From Enterovibrio norvegicus DSM 15893 (GTDB lineage Bacteria; Pseudomonadota; Gammaproteobacteria; Enterobacterales; Vibrionaceae): a stretch of 64,000 nucleotides of DNA. The stretch lies in assembly GCF_900115495.1 (NCBI RefSeq), contig NZ_FOWR01000007.1, positions 115,480 to 179,479 on the forward strand, given 5' to 3'. The number at the start of each line of letters is the position of its first letter. Position 1 is the stretch's first letter. Positions 18,719 through 28,550 of the stretch are shown in pieces. Made by a program: the position numbers and the translations under genes. The notes under the pieces were generated by a model, which was given only the letters and a program-made list of their open reading frames with translations, made no database searches and had not been told where the DNA came from.

Positions 18719-19645
18719 ATGAATCAGTTAGTCGTCCTTGGTAGTGTTAACGCAGACCATGTCCTTCAGGTGCCTTCTTTCCCGCGTCCGGGTGAAACCT
18801 TGCATGGCCGCAATTACCAAGTGATTCCAGGCGGTAAAGGCGCAAACCAGGCAGTGGCAGCGGCGCGTTTAGGCGCAGACATCGGTTTTATTGCCTGTGT
18901 GGGTGACGATGCGTTTGGCATCAACATTCGCGAGAGCTTCAAAGAAGACGGCATCGCCGTTGATGGGGTGAAAATTGAGGCTGGCACGCCGACAGGTATC
19001 GCCATGATCCAAGTGGCAGATAGCGGCGAGAACAGCATTTGTATTTCGGCTGAAGCCAACGCCAAGTTAACCGCAGACGCCATTGAGTCTGATCTTGAGG
19101 CGATTCGCCAAGCAAGCTACTTACTCATGCAGCTTGAAACCCCAATGGACGGCATTGAACGCGCGGCGTTAGTCGCCAAAGAAAGCAACACCAAAGTGAT
19201 CCTCAACCCTGCCCCTGCCCTCCCATTATCCGATGAACTGCTGGCGCGCGTGGACATGATCACCCCGAATGAAACCGAAGCCGAACTGCTGACGGGCATT
19301 GCAGTTGCCGACGATGCTAGCGCCCAGCAAGCAGCGACTGTAATGCACGAAAAAGGCATTGAAACCGTGATGATCACCCTCGGAGCGAAGGGTGTGTGGG
19401 TGAGTCAGAAAAACGAAGAGAAAGGGCAAATCATTCCCGGTTTCCGCGTGGAAGCAACTGACACGACAGCCGCTGGCGATACCTTTAATGGCGCACTCGT
19501 CACTGGTCTATTGGAAGCAATGCCTTTAGAATCAGCGATTAAGTTTGCCCACGCTGCTGCTGCCATTTCGGTGACACGCTTCGGTGCACAAACGTCTATT
19601 CCAAGCCGCGCAGAGGTTGATACCTTTTTGGCAGACCAGCAATAA
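18719..19645 (+). CDS. rbsK: Ribokinase RbsK
   Basis: A 308-residue PfkB-family kinase that phosphorylates ribose to ribose-5-phosphate. The N-terminal motif is GGKGANQAVAAARLG. The C-terminal signature TDTTAAGDTFNGAL contains the catalytic Asp and the anion hole. The ATG at 18,719 follows CGGAGAAC and begins MNQLVVLGSVNADH, the canonical ribokinase start. It is separated from rbsB by 341 bases but is in the same direction, and rbsR starts 12 bases after it. Confidence 0.97.
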   Translation: MNQLVVLGSVNADHVLQVPSFPRPGETLHGRNYQVIPGGKGANQAVAAARLGADIGFIACVGDDAFGINIRESFKEDGIAVDGVKIEAGTPTGIAMIQVADSGENSICISAEANAKLTADAIESDLEAIRQASYLLMQLETPMDGIERAALVAKESNTKVILNPAPALPLSDELLARVDMITPNETEAELLTGIAVADDASAQQAATVMHEKGIETVMITLGAKGVWVSQKNEEKGQIIPGFRVEATDTTAAGDTFNGALVTGLLEAMPLESAIKFAHAAAAISVTRFGAQTSIPSRAEVDTFLADQQ

Positions 19646-19657
19646 TCGGAGCATCAC

Positions 19658-20665
19658 ATGGCGACAATGAAAGACATTGCAAAGCTTGCGGGGGTCTCCA
19701 CCTCCACCGTTAGCCATGTGATCAACAAAACCCGATTTGTCAGTGACGAAATTGCAGAACGCGTAAATGGTGCAGCCAAAGAGCTGCACTATTATGCCCC
19801 TTCCGCCCTGGCGCGTAGCCTAAAAATCAATCGCACCAACACCATTGGCATGCTAGTGACCACCTCCACCAACCCCTTCTTCGGCGAAGTGGTCAAAGGC
19901 GTCGAGCGCAGTTGCTACCACCTTGGCTATAACCTGATTCTTTGCAACACAGAAGGCGATGCGACCCGCATGAAAGCCTCTATTGAAACCCTGATGCAAA
20001 AACGTGTCGATGGGCTGATATTGATGTGTTCAACGCTCGAAGGTGAGCAAGATGAAATCTACGATCGCATGGGCAATCTTCCCGTAGTGATCATGGATTG
20101 GGGCCCAACCTCGTTTGCGTGCGACAAAATCCAAGATAACTCGCTGCACGGCGGGTATCTCGCCACCAAACACCTGATTGATAACGGCCACACCGAGATT
20201 GGCTGTATCACAGGGCCGTTGGTAAAAAGCCAAGCTCAGACCCGTTTTGAAGGCTTCAAACGCGCCATGCAAGAAGCCAAGTTGCCGATCAATCCGGCGT
20301 GGGTCATTGAATCAGACTTCGAATGTGAAGGCGGCGCAAATGCCTTTGTACAGATGCAGCAACACGCGCATCAACCGAGCGCTATCTTTGTCTGTAACGA
20401 CATGATGGCGATGGGTGTGTTGAACAGCGCCCACGAACAAGGCATCAAGGTGCCAGAGGACCTGTCGATCATCGGTTACGATGACATCCACATCGCCAAG
20501 TTCATGACCCCGTCACTCACCACGGTTCACCAACCGAAATATCGACTCGGCAAAGCCGCGGTGGATGCCTTGATTGCACGAATTGGCGATAGCGACAGCG
20601 AGAAAAAAGTCGTGGAGCTTGAACCCACGGTGGTTGAGCGCAACACCGTCATTGCACACCATTAA
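19658..20665 (+). CDS. rbsR: Ribose operon repressor RbsR (LacI family)
   Basis: A 335-residue LacI-type repressor. Residues 1-60 are the DNA-binding head (MATMKDIAKLAGVSTSTVSHVINKTR split by the turn, then the hinge helix SALARSLK). The rest is a periplasmic-binding-like sugar domain (FFGEVVKGVERSCYHLGYNLI, VIGYDDIHIAKFMTPSLTTV). It closes the rbsDACBKR operon, as in E. coli, and should bind the twin operators at 14,328-14,366. Confidence 0.96.
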   Translation: MATMKDIAKLAGVSTSTVSHVINKTRFVSDEIAERVNGAAKELHYYAPSALARSLKINRTNTIGMLVTTSTNPFFGEVVKGVERSCYHLGYNLILCNTEGDATRMKASIETLMQKRVDGLILMCSTLEGEQDEIYDRMGNLPVVIMDWGPTSFACDKIQDNSLHGGYLATKHLIDNGHTEIGCITGPLVKSQAQTRFEGFKRAMQEAKLPINPAWVIESDFECEGGANAFVQMQQHAHQPSAIFVCNDMMAMGVLNSAHEQGIKVPEDLSIIGYDDIHIAKFMTPSLTTVHQPKYRLGKAAVDALIARIGDSDSEKKVVELEPTVVERNTVIAHH

Positions 20666-20828
20666 ACAGACTACTCTGCCTGCATTCTCTTCGCGTTATA
20701 CGAAATAGACACACCTGCCGTTTATGAGAAAACGAGACAAGTTCTCTGGATTTGTTTCGTTCACATCCAAATGTTTCCCGCACGTTTCATAAGCTTCTAG
20801 CACTCCACGTTTGATATCAAAGTGACTC

Positions 20829-21881
20829 ATGAGCCAATACCGAGCTTTTGCCATTCAGCACACCCGTCTGTTTTACATGATCCGCATTTCCTTTGTGATG
20901 ACCGCTATTTTGCTGATCGTGCGCGTGTTTGAGTTACCCTATGGCTATTGGGCTTTAATCACCGCCGTCACCATTCTTGGTACAATCCCATTCATCGGGG
21001 GCGTGCTGACAAAAGCCAATCAGCGAGTATGGGGTACCGTCATTGGGGGTGCTGTTGGGCTCGCGTTGTTTCTCGTTCCCGAGCAATATCATTGGACACA
21101 CCATGTGCTTTTTCTTGGAGCCTTGCTGGTGGCAATGTATTTCACCCAAGAGAAATACGCCTATGCTGCGTTAATGGTTGCGATCACCATTGTGGTTGTC
21201 GCTGGTGGTGGGCCGGCTGATTTTGATGCGGCAACGTGGCGTATTTTAAACGTCGCCTGGGCGGCGGTATTCAGTGTGTTATCAAGCGTGTTTATCTTTC
21301 CTTCACGAGCAACAACGCACTTTCTGTATATGCTCGAACAATTCCTGCAACAAAGTGCCAAATACTATCACCAGCATAATCAATACATGCATCCGAACGG
21401 CAACCCTGACCCGTCTACACCCTTTGAACCATTGCACGCAGACAAACTTTCCGCACTCATAGATCAACAACAAAATTTGCTGCCTCATGTGCAGAAAGAA
21501 ACGCAAGCACACAGCAATCTCTACACCAATATCTTGCTGATTGAAAAGCGTTTATATGCGGATTTAGAAGCACTCATCAGTACACATTGGGATGCACAAC
21601 AAGGCAAAGATAAAATCAGTGATATGCCGGGGTTGATGGAGACAAAAGAAGCCCTCGCGCTGCAGTTTCAACAACTCGCCGAACAGGTCGCCAACAAATC
21701 AGTAAATGCAGTGTTGTTGGAAGACATTTCGTTGTTGCAGCTCATCCCAAAAGGCCATGACGAACTGCGTGATGACGACAGTGACATCAGTTACTTTGGG
21801 TATCTGTGGTTAAACCGAGAAATGGCGAGACAGTTTGCCCATCTCACTGAAGTCTCGAGCAAGTTATTCAGGTATCAGTGA
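20829..21881 (+). CDS. FUSC-family inner-membrane transporter
   Basis: A 350-residue protein whose first about 165 residues contain six transmembrane segments of the FUSC/YccS type (YGYWALITAVTILGTIPFIGG, VWGTVIGGAVGLALFLV, YAYAALMVAITIVVVAGG). A long soluble helical region (about 170-345) follows. Relatives are aromatic-acid or fusaric-acid efflux proteins that usually work with a membrane-fusion partner, which is not present nearby. The substrate is unknown. It stands as a single gene and converges with the cupin gene. Confidence 0.85.
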   Translation: MSQYRAFAIQHTRLFYMIRISFVMTAILLIVRVFELPYGYWALITAVTILGTIPFIGGVLTKANQRVWGTVIGGAVGLALFLVPEQYHWTHHVLFLGALLVAMYFTQEKYAYAALMVAITIVVVAGGGPADFDAATWRILNVAWAAVFSVLSSVFIFPSRATTHFLYMLEQFLQQSAKYYHQHNQYMHPNGNPDPSTPFEPLHADKLSALIDQQQNLLPHVQKETQAHSNLYTNILLIEKRLYADLEALISTHWDAQQGKDKISDMPGLMETKEALALQFQQLAEQVANKSVNAVLLEDISLLQLIPKGHDELRDDDSDISYFGYLWLNREMARQFAHLTEVSSKLFRYQ

Positions 21882-21908
21882 TACTGTCATGAACACCATG
21901 TTTGATAT

Positions 21909-22493
21909 TCAACGCCCCTTTATGGCTTGATACTTCCTGTTTTCAGACTCAAACCTTTCCCGGTTCTTCTCGGGGTCGAACAGGTTTTCCGTCAACGACA
22001 AGGTTTCCCACTCGCTGCGTTCGATTTCAAAGAAATCACCCGCATAGATATGAATAGCTCGCGTGAACAAATTGGTGGGGTTCGTAACAGAATGGATGGC
22101 ATCGATATTCATGCAGATCACTTCCCCCGAAGAAATAGATGCCGCCCCAGCCGCTTCAATTTCCCCTTCGCCCGCATCTTTCTTGCGACGCCAGAATATA
22201 TGGTCTTCTCGCCCCTCATACACCCCCACCACAGCCCACATATTATGATTGTGTGCTGGCATGGTCATGTGTGGTGCCCAAACGAAGTTAACAATAGAGA
22301 GTGTTTCGGATGCATATAACTTTTCGACACTCGCCACGTTTTGTTGCCCTAACGCCTGTCGGACCTGGTGATGGTCCTGAATCATGTCAGAAACAATATT
22401 CCTAATTGCCTCTTGGGGAGTGTCTGTCGTTAATGCGTGTTGGCAGGCTTCAATGAGGCTATCGAGTTCAAACGTTTTAGAAGCGGCGCCCAT
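21909..22493 (-). CDS. Cupin-fold metal-dependent protein, cysteine-dioxygenase-like
   Basis: A 194-residue protein of the double-stranded beta-helix type. The first cupin motif is PAHNHNMWAVVGVYEGRE (His81, His83 and a following Glu), and the second contains IDAIHSVTNP (His134). This two-His-then-His pattern and the length resemble cysteine or thiol dioxygenases and the predicted metal-dependent enzymes of COG5553. It probably binds Fe(II) and oxidises a small thiol or similar compound. There is no operon partner to narrow this down. Confidence 0.82.
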   Translation of the reverse strand: MGAASKTFELDSLIEACQHALTTDTPQEAIRNIVSDMIQDHHQVRQALGQQNVASVEKLYASETLSIVNFVWAPHMTMPAHNHNMWAVVGVYEGREDHIFWRRKKDAGEGEIEAAGAASISSGEVICMNIDAIHSVTNPTNLFTRAIHIYAGDFFEIERSEWETLSLTENLFDPEKNRERFESENRKYQAIKGR

Positions 22494-22668
22494 AGATTAC
22501 ATCCTGTTGGTGTGGTGACTTTTGTGAGACGAGTGTTGTTAATCACAACACCTCTTTCTTGATAGCGCAATAACAAGGCAATGCCAAGTTTGAGAAGCGA
22601 AGTGTAAACCTCACAACCTTCATACAAAAAGACAGACTCTAGGTGATTGCATGCATTCCCCCGTGTTT

Positions 22669-22702
22669 CGTATATGCTCTAGCAACCTGAAGATGCAGGA
22701 TT
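22669..22702 (+). repeat. Half copy of the 8,718-8,986 element end
   Basis: The segment from 22,669 contains AACCTGAAGATGCAGGATT, matching AACCTCAAGATGCAGGATT at the left end of the element at 8,718 with one mismatch. It is preceded by a similar TATA-rich border. No right end is seen before the channel gene, so this is a solo end or remnant. Confidence 0.6.
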
Positions 22703-22745
22703 AAACGCACTTTACTGGTGTTATGATCAAGGCGTCCCTTGCCGA

Positions 22746-23960
22746 TCACTCTTCTGATTTATCGAACAACCCATCCCCAGAGGTGAGCAGCATATTCAGT
22801 AGATCATCATGGCTGAGCGGCTCACCTGATAACACACTCGCCAGCACCACACTGCCGAACAGTTGCGGCGACAGCAACACATCTGCTTTTACTTGTTTCA
22901 CTTTGTTCATGTTCTTTGCATCATTTACCGCAATCACGGTTTTGATGTCTGCAGACAGTTCTTTCACTGACAGCACGATAAACGCATTCGTTGCATCATC
23001 AGTCGTTAGCGCGAGCACGGCTTTGCATTGTTCTGCGCCGGCTTCTTTCAGCAAGGTATTGTCGGTTGTGTCACCAGAGAGAATATCCAGTTTGCTACCA
23101 ATGCGCTGTTCAATCGCCGGAAATTTCTCTTCATCCTCCGAGGTCAGCACCGTCACATCGAACCCACGCTTTTTCAACTGAGCAATGGTACTGGTTGCCA
23201 GTACTGATGTGCCGCAAACAATAAAATGGTTCTTTCGATTCATGGGTTTTTGAACTCCTTTCACAAGCTTATTCAAACCACCACGGATCACAGGCCCAAA
23301 CACCGTGGTCACAGAAGTGGCAAACACGGTAATACCCGCAATGATGACGGAAATGGTAAACAGACGAGCAGGCTCACTGTGAGGAATAATGTCGCCATAA
23401 CCCACGGTGGTCATGGTGACCATGGCGAAGTAAAACGCCGTCATCAAATCATGGATGACAGGTTGAAAACCTGCACCGAAATACAGCGCCCCATAAGTGG
23501 CATAAAACAACAACACAGCAAAACTGATAAAAGAGGCAATTCCCCCTGCGGTAGCACTGGAGTGATTGAAATCTTTCCCCATCACCATCAAGAGTAAAAT
23601 AGCGCCACCGCTCCAGTACAAATGCCGTGTCAATTGCGGAAAAAAATGCCATGTAAAGGTAAACACGATGGCCAGCAAAATAATGCTAACAGCCCAAGCA
23701 ATACGGGCTCGGTAAAGCAAACCGATCGCATTGAACATGAGGAATACACCGAGCAGCAACCACGGGCCATTAACGGCATCCGCCCAATTGATGTTGGTGA
23801 AGCTCTTGATGTTGAACAGTTCGATAAGATCAATCGGCTGCCCCCATACAGAGCGCAGAATAAGTAGGCCGTTAAAGAAAACGGCCACAGCAACGAGAAA
23901 GTGGCGAAGGTATCGCCAACTCGATACCAAGCGGCTCCACATTTGAAGGTGTATGTTCAA
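22746..23960 (-). CDS. kch: Voltage-gated-like K+ channel with RCK (TrkA-N) domain
   Basis: A 404-residue channel. About five to six hydrophobic segments occupy residues 1-220, with the K+ selectivity filter TTVGYGD at residues 184-190 between the last two. The cytoplasmic part (about 240-380) is a Rossmann-type RCK/TrkA-N domain (HFIVCGTSVLATSTIAQLKKRG, then ILSGDTTDNTLLKEAGAEQC). It resembles E. coli Kch in layout and would be a regulated potassium conductance of the inner membrane. It is a single gene. The start ATG at 23,960 gives a short amphipathic N-terminus before the first helix. Confidence 0.88.
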   Translation of the reverse strand: MNIHLQMWSRLVSSWRYLRHFLVAVAVFFNGLLILRSVWGQPIDLIELFNIKSFTNINWADAVNGPWLLLGVFLMFNAIGLLYRARIAWAVSIILLAIVFTFTWHFFPQLTRHLYWSGGAILLLMVMGKDFNHSSATAGGIASFISFAVLLFYATYGALYFGAGFQPVIHDLMTAFYFAMVTMTTVGYGDIIPHSEPARLFTISVIIAGITVFATSVTTVFGPVIRGGLNKLVKGVQKPMNRKNHFIVCGTSVLATSTIAQLKKRGFDVTVLTSEDEEKFPAIEQRIGSKLDILSGDTTDNTLLKEAGAEQCKAVLALTTDDATNAFIVLSVKELSADIKTVIAVNDAKNMNKVKQVKADVLLSPQLFGSVVLASVLSGEPLSHDDLLNMLLTSGDGLFDKSEE

Positions 23961-24081
23961 GAGTTGGCTGTTATGAAAGAAAACAATCTAGCCAGTATAG
24001 GAAGCCAATTTCACGACGTTTGCGCAGATGACAAGACAGAGAGGCATTTAATGTCGACATCAAATCGCGTCAACCGCACAA

Positions 24082-25266
24082 TCACTGTCTAATAATCGGC
24101 ATGCTTTGCCACGTTCTTTCATGCAGCAATTCGCAGCCCGTTTCGGTGATCACAATATTGTCTTCATGCACCATCATCTTGTTGGGCGCAAACGCCATTC
24201 CCGGCTCAAGCGTCAACACCATACCGGGTTTCAATTCCACGTCGCCATTCGGCACATGCGAAGGCCACTCGGTAAGCTGCATACCCAGCCCATGCCCCAT
24301 TCGGCCCACGTTGTTGCTCAGTGCGCCCCCCCTTTCGAGTTCTGCCCACATGGCTTGCCACACATCGCCCGTGGTACGTCCCGGCGCTGCTATATTCAGT
24401 CCCGCTTCCGTGGCGGCATAGACGGTGTCATACGCACGGAGGGGATCGGGCTCTACCTCTCCAAAGCCAAAGTTCCTGTCAAAATCACAGAAATAGCCAT
24501 CAAAATTCGCGCCCGTGTCGATGATCAAAACATCGCCGTCATTCAGCACGCGATCGGTGGGCCCCATTATGATGTTGTCATACCCACCCAGCCCCGATGC
24601 TGAAATCAAATACGGGCAGTTGTCAGCCCCTAAACGCAACATTTCAAGATGCATGGCTTTGCATGCTTCTCGTTCTGTCATACCTGTAGAAAGGTGTCCA
24701 CGAAGATACTCAAAGCCCGCGGCAGCAACATTGCAGGCAAAGCGGACTTTTTCAATCTCAGCCAGTGATTTGATGCTGCGAATATCTCGAACACTGGTCG
24801 ACACATCGACCAGTTCGTGATGTGCCAGAATCTGCTGTAATGCAGCAAAGTTATGCGCAGGCATACGGAGATGGGTTTCAGGCCCTAACATGGCGCCCAC
24901 GCGACGAAAGCGACTGCTGACCTCAGCCAAGGTTGTCGCCAACAAAGAGACACCGTCATCTTCCGGCTGTGGCGAAGGCCAGCTTCTTACATCATCAATC
25001 CATGTTTGGTCGAAACCCGACACACCAATTTCTGGCACCACCGCAATAGGCTTACCATCCGCGGGCACCACCAGAAACCAGGGACGCGTAGGGCTCTCCC
25101 AAAACTGGGATTTGAAGCCACTGAAATATCGAAACTCAGCTTCCGTTGTGAAGAACGCCGCATCGATTTGCTGTTCGCACATGCGCATCTGCAATTGCAA
25201 TGTTCTATTTTCATATTCAACCAATGCGAAGCCGCGAAGCGGCGCCACTAAGGGCGATGTTGGCAT
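24082..25266 (-). CDS. M24-family Xaa-Pro-dipeptidase-like hydrolase (DoeA/EutD-like)
   Basis: A 394-residue protein with a creatinase-type N-terminal domain (about 25-170) and a pita-bread M24 domain. The metal ligands are visible: Asp in DTGAN, Asp in CDFDRN, His in GHGLG, Glu in TLEPG and Glu in VHEDN. Family members include prolidases, creatinase and the ectoine hydrolase DoeA. It is the last gene of a co-directional run: EutA-like, M20 hydrolase, DctP, DctQ, DctM, then this gene 37 bases after DctM. It probably hydrolyses the imported compound or an intermediate. The exact bond cut cannot be told. Confidence 0.87.
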   Translation of the reverse strand: MPTSPLVAPLRGFALVEYENRTLQLQMRMCEQQIDAAFFTTEAEFRYFSGFKSQFWESPTRPWFLVVPADGKPIAVVPEIGVSGFDQTWIDDVRSWPSPQPEDDGVSLLATTLAEVSSRFRRVGAMLGPETHLRMPAHNFAALQQILAHHELVDVSTSVRDIRSIKSLAEIEKVRFACNVAAAGFEYLRGHLSTGMTEREACKAMHLEMLRLGADNCPYLISASGLGGYDNIIMGPTDRVLNDGDVLIIDTGANFDGYFCDFDRNFGFGEVEPDPLRAYDTVYAATEAGLNIAAPGRTTGDVWQAMWAELERGGALSNNVGRMGHGLGMQLTEWPSHVPNGDVELKPGMVLTLEPGMAFAPNKMMVHEDNIVITETGCELLHERTWQSMPIIRQ

Positions 25267-25303
25267 GTCCCTATCCTTCTATTGATACGTCATTAAGTAT
25301 GGT

Positions 25304-26647
25304 CTAACTGAATAATATGTCCCTTGGCAGTAATGCGATGCTCGGGAAGAAAATCAACAATGCAGACATGAGTAAAAGAATTAGAAAGAACGGCAATGTC
25401 CCGCGAATAACCTCCAGATATGGACGCTCAAATATCGCGATTGCCGTGAAAATGTCACAACCAAAGGGTGGCGTCGCCGAACCGATCGCCATTTGCAGGG
25501 TAATCAACACCCCTACAAGGATGGGATCCAGCCCCGCCGCATTGACGATCGGCATGAAGATAGGCGTTAGGATCAACAGCACCACTAGCGAATCGACAAA
25601 CATACAGCCGACGAAAAACGCCAAGGCAATAACAAATAGAATGTACTCAGGGGATGCACTGCTTAAATCCAGTGGCGCGAGTAATTCTTGAGGGATTTGC
25701 TCAAACGAGATGTACCAAGAAAACGCTTGTCCAACACCCACCAATACAAACACGACCGCCGTGATCAAGCCTGTGCTCAATGCAGCGTCGCAGATGTCTT
25801 TCACACCCAGCGTTCGATAGAAAACACATTCGACGATAATGGCATAAAGCACCGCAAAAGATGCCGCTTCCGTCGGTGTTACCACGCCTGAGTAAATCCC
25901 GCCGATGATGAGCGCAGGAAAACCCAAAGGTAAAATGGCTTTTTTGATGGCTTCGATTTTTTCTGCGGTATTGGTTTCTTCCACCAAGCTGATGGAATCC
26001 GCATGCTTGGCGCTGTAGAGATAGCTATAAATCGCGAAGAAACCCGTTAACACGATGCCAGGACCAATACCTGCAATGAACAGCTCACCCACACTGGCAT
26101 TGGCTAACGTGCCATACAAAATCAAGCCAATACTCGGGGGAATAAGAAAAGCGATGTCACTAGCATTGATGATCAACGCCATCACAAAGCTGTCTTTATA
26201 GCCCGCCTGTAACAGCTTAGGGCGCATGATCTGCCCCACCGACACAACGGTCGCTTGTGTGGAACCAGACACCGAGCCAAATAAGGTACAGCTGATACAC
26301 GTCGTGATCGGTAAGCCGCCGCGCAAGTGCCCAACAAACGCTTGAATCAAACCAAGTAGGTTATGCGCCGTGTGTCCGCGCGTCATAATGTCTGCGGCCA
26401 AAATAAACATGGGCACCGCAATCAGCGCATTCGGAGAAATGCCCGTGACCATTTGCTGAATCAACACTTCAGGGTCAACTTGCGAGAAATGAATCAAGCC
26501 AATCAGTGCCCCAACTGCGAGCGGAACCACCATCGGAAAGCTCAAAAAGAGCAGCACTATCATCACAGAAACAAGCGTAAATGTGATCACGTAGATATCG
26601 AGTTCACCGGCGATAATGTCGCCAAAAAACTGCATTACATCGCTCAT
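25304..26647 (-). CDS. dctM: TRAP transporter large permease (DctM family)
   Basis: A 447-residue integral membrane protein with 11-12 hydrophobic segments and DctM landmarks (SPNALIAVPMFILAADIM, the GSVSGSTQATVVSVG loop, and GSATPPFGCDIF). It forms the ion-driven membrane pore of a tripartite periplasmic transporter with DctQ and DctP upstream. Its ATG overlaps the DctQ stop by one base (TAATG), so the two are translationally coupled. TRAP systems with M24 and M20 hydrolases often import amino-acid-derived or compatible-solute compounds. Confidence 0.93.
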   Translation of the reverse strand: MSDVMQFFGDIIAGELDIYVITFTLVSVMIVLLFLSFPMVVPLAVGALIGLIHFSQVDPEVLIQQMVTGISPNALIAVPMFILAADIMTRGHTAHNLLGLIQAFVGHLRGGLPITTCISCTLFGSVSGSTQATVVSVGQIMRPKLLQAGYKDSFVMALIINASDIAFLIPPSIGLILYGTLANASVGELFIAGIGPGIVLTGFFAIYSYLYSAKHADSISLVEETNTAEKIEAIKKAILPLGFPALIIGGIYSGVVTPTEAASFAVLYAIIVECVFYRTLGVKDICDAALSTGLITAVVFVLVGVGQAFSWYISFEQIPQELLAPLDLSSASPEYILFVIALAFFVGCMFVDSLVVLLILTPIFMPIVNAAGLDPILVGVLITLQMAIGSATPPFGCDIFTAIAIFERPYLEVIRGTLPFFLILLLMSALLIFFPSIALLPRDILFS

Positions 26648-27186
26648 TACAATGCGCTCCCTTTGTCGGTTTTATCTTCCGTGACATCAAAAGACACATA
26701 GATTTCCTTGTGTAGCAGGTTCATCACAAAACTCATGGCGTACTGCAATCCCGCCATGGCAAAGCCAACAGGGATAATGGCGTAAATGTAGTAAACCGGC
26801 ATTTGCAGCGCAGGACTTAAACGGTTGATGCTCTTGAGCTCTAACACATAAAACACCGACAAATAGGCGAGATAAAACAACAGCAACGAGGTAGTGAGTG
26901 CAATCACTGTTGTGAGGATTTTTTTGGCGCGCTGGCTGAGCGAGTCATACACAGCGGTCATGCGAATGTTCCGCCCTTTTCGCACCGCATACGCAAAGCC
27001 AACAAAGGTCACACCAACAATGAGGAACTGATTGAGCTCTTCAGAGAAGAAGATGCTTTTGTTAAACGCGTAGCGACCAATGGCATTCGCCGTCGAATTT
27101 GCCATCATCACGAGAATGCCTGCCATGATCAGAAAGCGTTCTAGCTTCTCCGTCATGATGCTTATCTTCTTCAACAAGTTTTTCAT
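26647..27186 (-). CDS. dctQ: TRAP transporter small permease (DctQ family)
   Basis: A 179-residue membrane protein with four hydrophobic segments and the DctQ pattern (LNQFLIVGVTFVGFAYAVRKGRNIRM split around the third segment, and VGFAMAGLQYAM). The start MKNLLKKISIMTEK at 27,186 is chosen because TAGGACG sits 7 bases before it; the frame continues upstream without a better site. Its stop overlaps the DctM start. Confidence 0.9.
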   Translation of the reverse strand: MKNLLKKISIMTEKLERFLIMAGILVMMANSTANAIGRYAFNKSIFFSEELNQFLIVGVTFVGFAYAVRKGRNIRMTAVYDSLSQRAKKILTTVIALTTSLLLFYLAYLSVFYVLELKSINRLSPALQMPVYYIYAIIPVGFAMAGLQYAMSFVMNLLHKEIYVSFDVTEDKTDKGSAL

Positions 27187-27345
27187 AACACGTCCTACAC
27201 GCGTATCGGCAATACATTCCAGCCATTCACAAAAAGCTGTGCTTGGCCGATTGCCGACCACGTTTGATGTTATTGACTCAACAGGTAAATGCGCCACCTT
27301 CCATACAGGAATGTCCGACGCATCACCGAAGACAAAGGCTGGCGG

Positions 27346-28389
27346 TTATTTCCCGCCTGACGCCGCGTCGACTTCACTCAGTAAGCGTTGAAGGATGTTT
27401 TGAGCGCCTGCACGCGCGGCTGCTTTTTGATCATCCGGATACGCGTTCGCGACCACATCGTAGTATGTGCCGTGGAGGTTTTCGCTCAACGCTTTGAAGC
27501 GATTGCGCTCTTCTTCCGTTAACACCACCACTTGCATGTCAGGGCGCTCTTTCAGGATTTTCTCCATGTTTTCGCTGTTAATGCGGATTTGGTAGTCATA
27601 CGCCGCTTTGTCTGCCGCCTTAATCGCTTTTCGGATCATGGCTTGTTTCTCTTCAGACAAACCGCTGAACCACTTGCTGTTGGTCGACACTGTGCTCACA
27701 TAAGGTTGCTGACCAGGGAACATCAGGAAGTCCTGCACCTCATGCCATTTGGCGTTGTAGATGAAGTAAATCGGGTTCACCATGCCATCAATGGTTTTGA
27801 GCTGAAGCGAACCGTACACTTCACCCCAAGACAAAGGGGTTGGTGTCGCGCCAAACGTTTTGTACGTTTCAACGGGAATGGTTGAGGTAAAGGTGCGGAT
27901 TTTCTGATCGGCAAAATCTTCTGGTGAACGCACGGCTTTGTTTGCACCCCAGACCATTTCGCCTTCAGACATCATGGAAAGTAGTTTCAAATTCACGCTC
28001 TCAAATTTCGGCGCGAGTTCGTTGTAAATGGTTGGGCTGGTCGTCAGCACCTTGTGCGTCACTTCTTCGTCCGTACCCAGCACATACGGCAGGCTCACCG
28101 CTTGCACTTCTGGCACGTACGAGCCCAAATGCCCCGAGCCAACAGACACAAACTGAATGGTGCCTTTTGCTGCAAGCTCAACGATGTCATTTTCAGTGCC
28201 CAGCTGGCCGTAGTAATAAATACGAACACGAATATCACCGTCCGATTCTTTCTTCATTACCTCGGCAAATTTCTGCGCGTAAATGTCCTGCACATCGGTT
28301 TTGTCTTCTTCTGAGGCAAACTTCCATGTTTCAGCTTGTGCGCTGAACATCATGCCTAAACTCAGTAGAGCTACGCCAAATCGCTTCAT
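27346..28389 (-). CDS. dctP: TRAP transporter periplasmic substrate-binding protein (DctP family)
   Basis: A 347-residue exported protein. The signal peptide is MKRFGVALLSLGMMFSAQA (residues 1-19). The mature part shows DctP features: YYYGQLGTENDIVELAAKG, the Arg-containing DQKIRTFTS that normally binds a substrate carboxylate, and PLSWGEVYGSLQLKTIDGMVNP. It therefore probably binds a carboxylated compound. The start at 28,389 follows AGGAAGAAAGG. A small hairpin (GCTGCG / CGCAGC, 28,522-28,539) lies between the M20 gene and this gene, and could adjust expression. Confidence 0.92.
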   Translation of the reverse strand: MKRFGVALLSLGMMFSAQAETWKFASEEDKTDVQDIYAQKFAEVMKKESDGDIRVRIYYYGQLGTENDIVELAAKGTIQFVSVGSGHLGSYVPEVQAVSLPYVLGTDEEVTHKVLTTSPTIYNELAPKFESVNLKLLSMMSEGEMVWGANKAVRSPEDFADQKIRTFTSTIPVETYKTFGATPTPLSWGEVYGSLQLKTIDGMVNPIYFIYNAKWHEVQDFLMFPGQQPYVSTVSTNSKWFSGLSEEKQAMIRKAIKAADKAAYDYQIRINSENMEKILKERPDMQVVVLTEEERNRFKALSENLHGTYYDVVANAYPDDQKAAARAGAQNILQRLLSEVDAASGGK

Positions 28390-28550
28390 CCTTTCTTCCT
28401 TCTTTTTCGCTATCCAAAAATCACCTTCACCGAATTTTCGCCGCACTGATGCACCCAAGTGGAAGAGGCCACTTGGAGACATGTCACTTGAAGACATCGT
28501 GATGTAGGTGGTTAGCTAATGGCTGCGTTTTATCGCAGCATGGGACTGAT

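Noticed and set aside
23226..23597. Open frame on the plus strand over the K+ channel gene
   Set aside because: It is antisense to a well-conserved channel gene and has low-complexity His/Gly/Arg-rich composition typical of a shadow frame.
22746..23960. The K+ channel gene as a Trk uptake subunit
   Set aside because: It has one pore motif and its own transmembrane domain, so it is a Kch-type channel and not TrkA.
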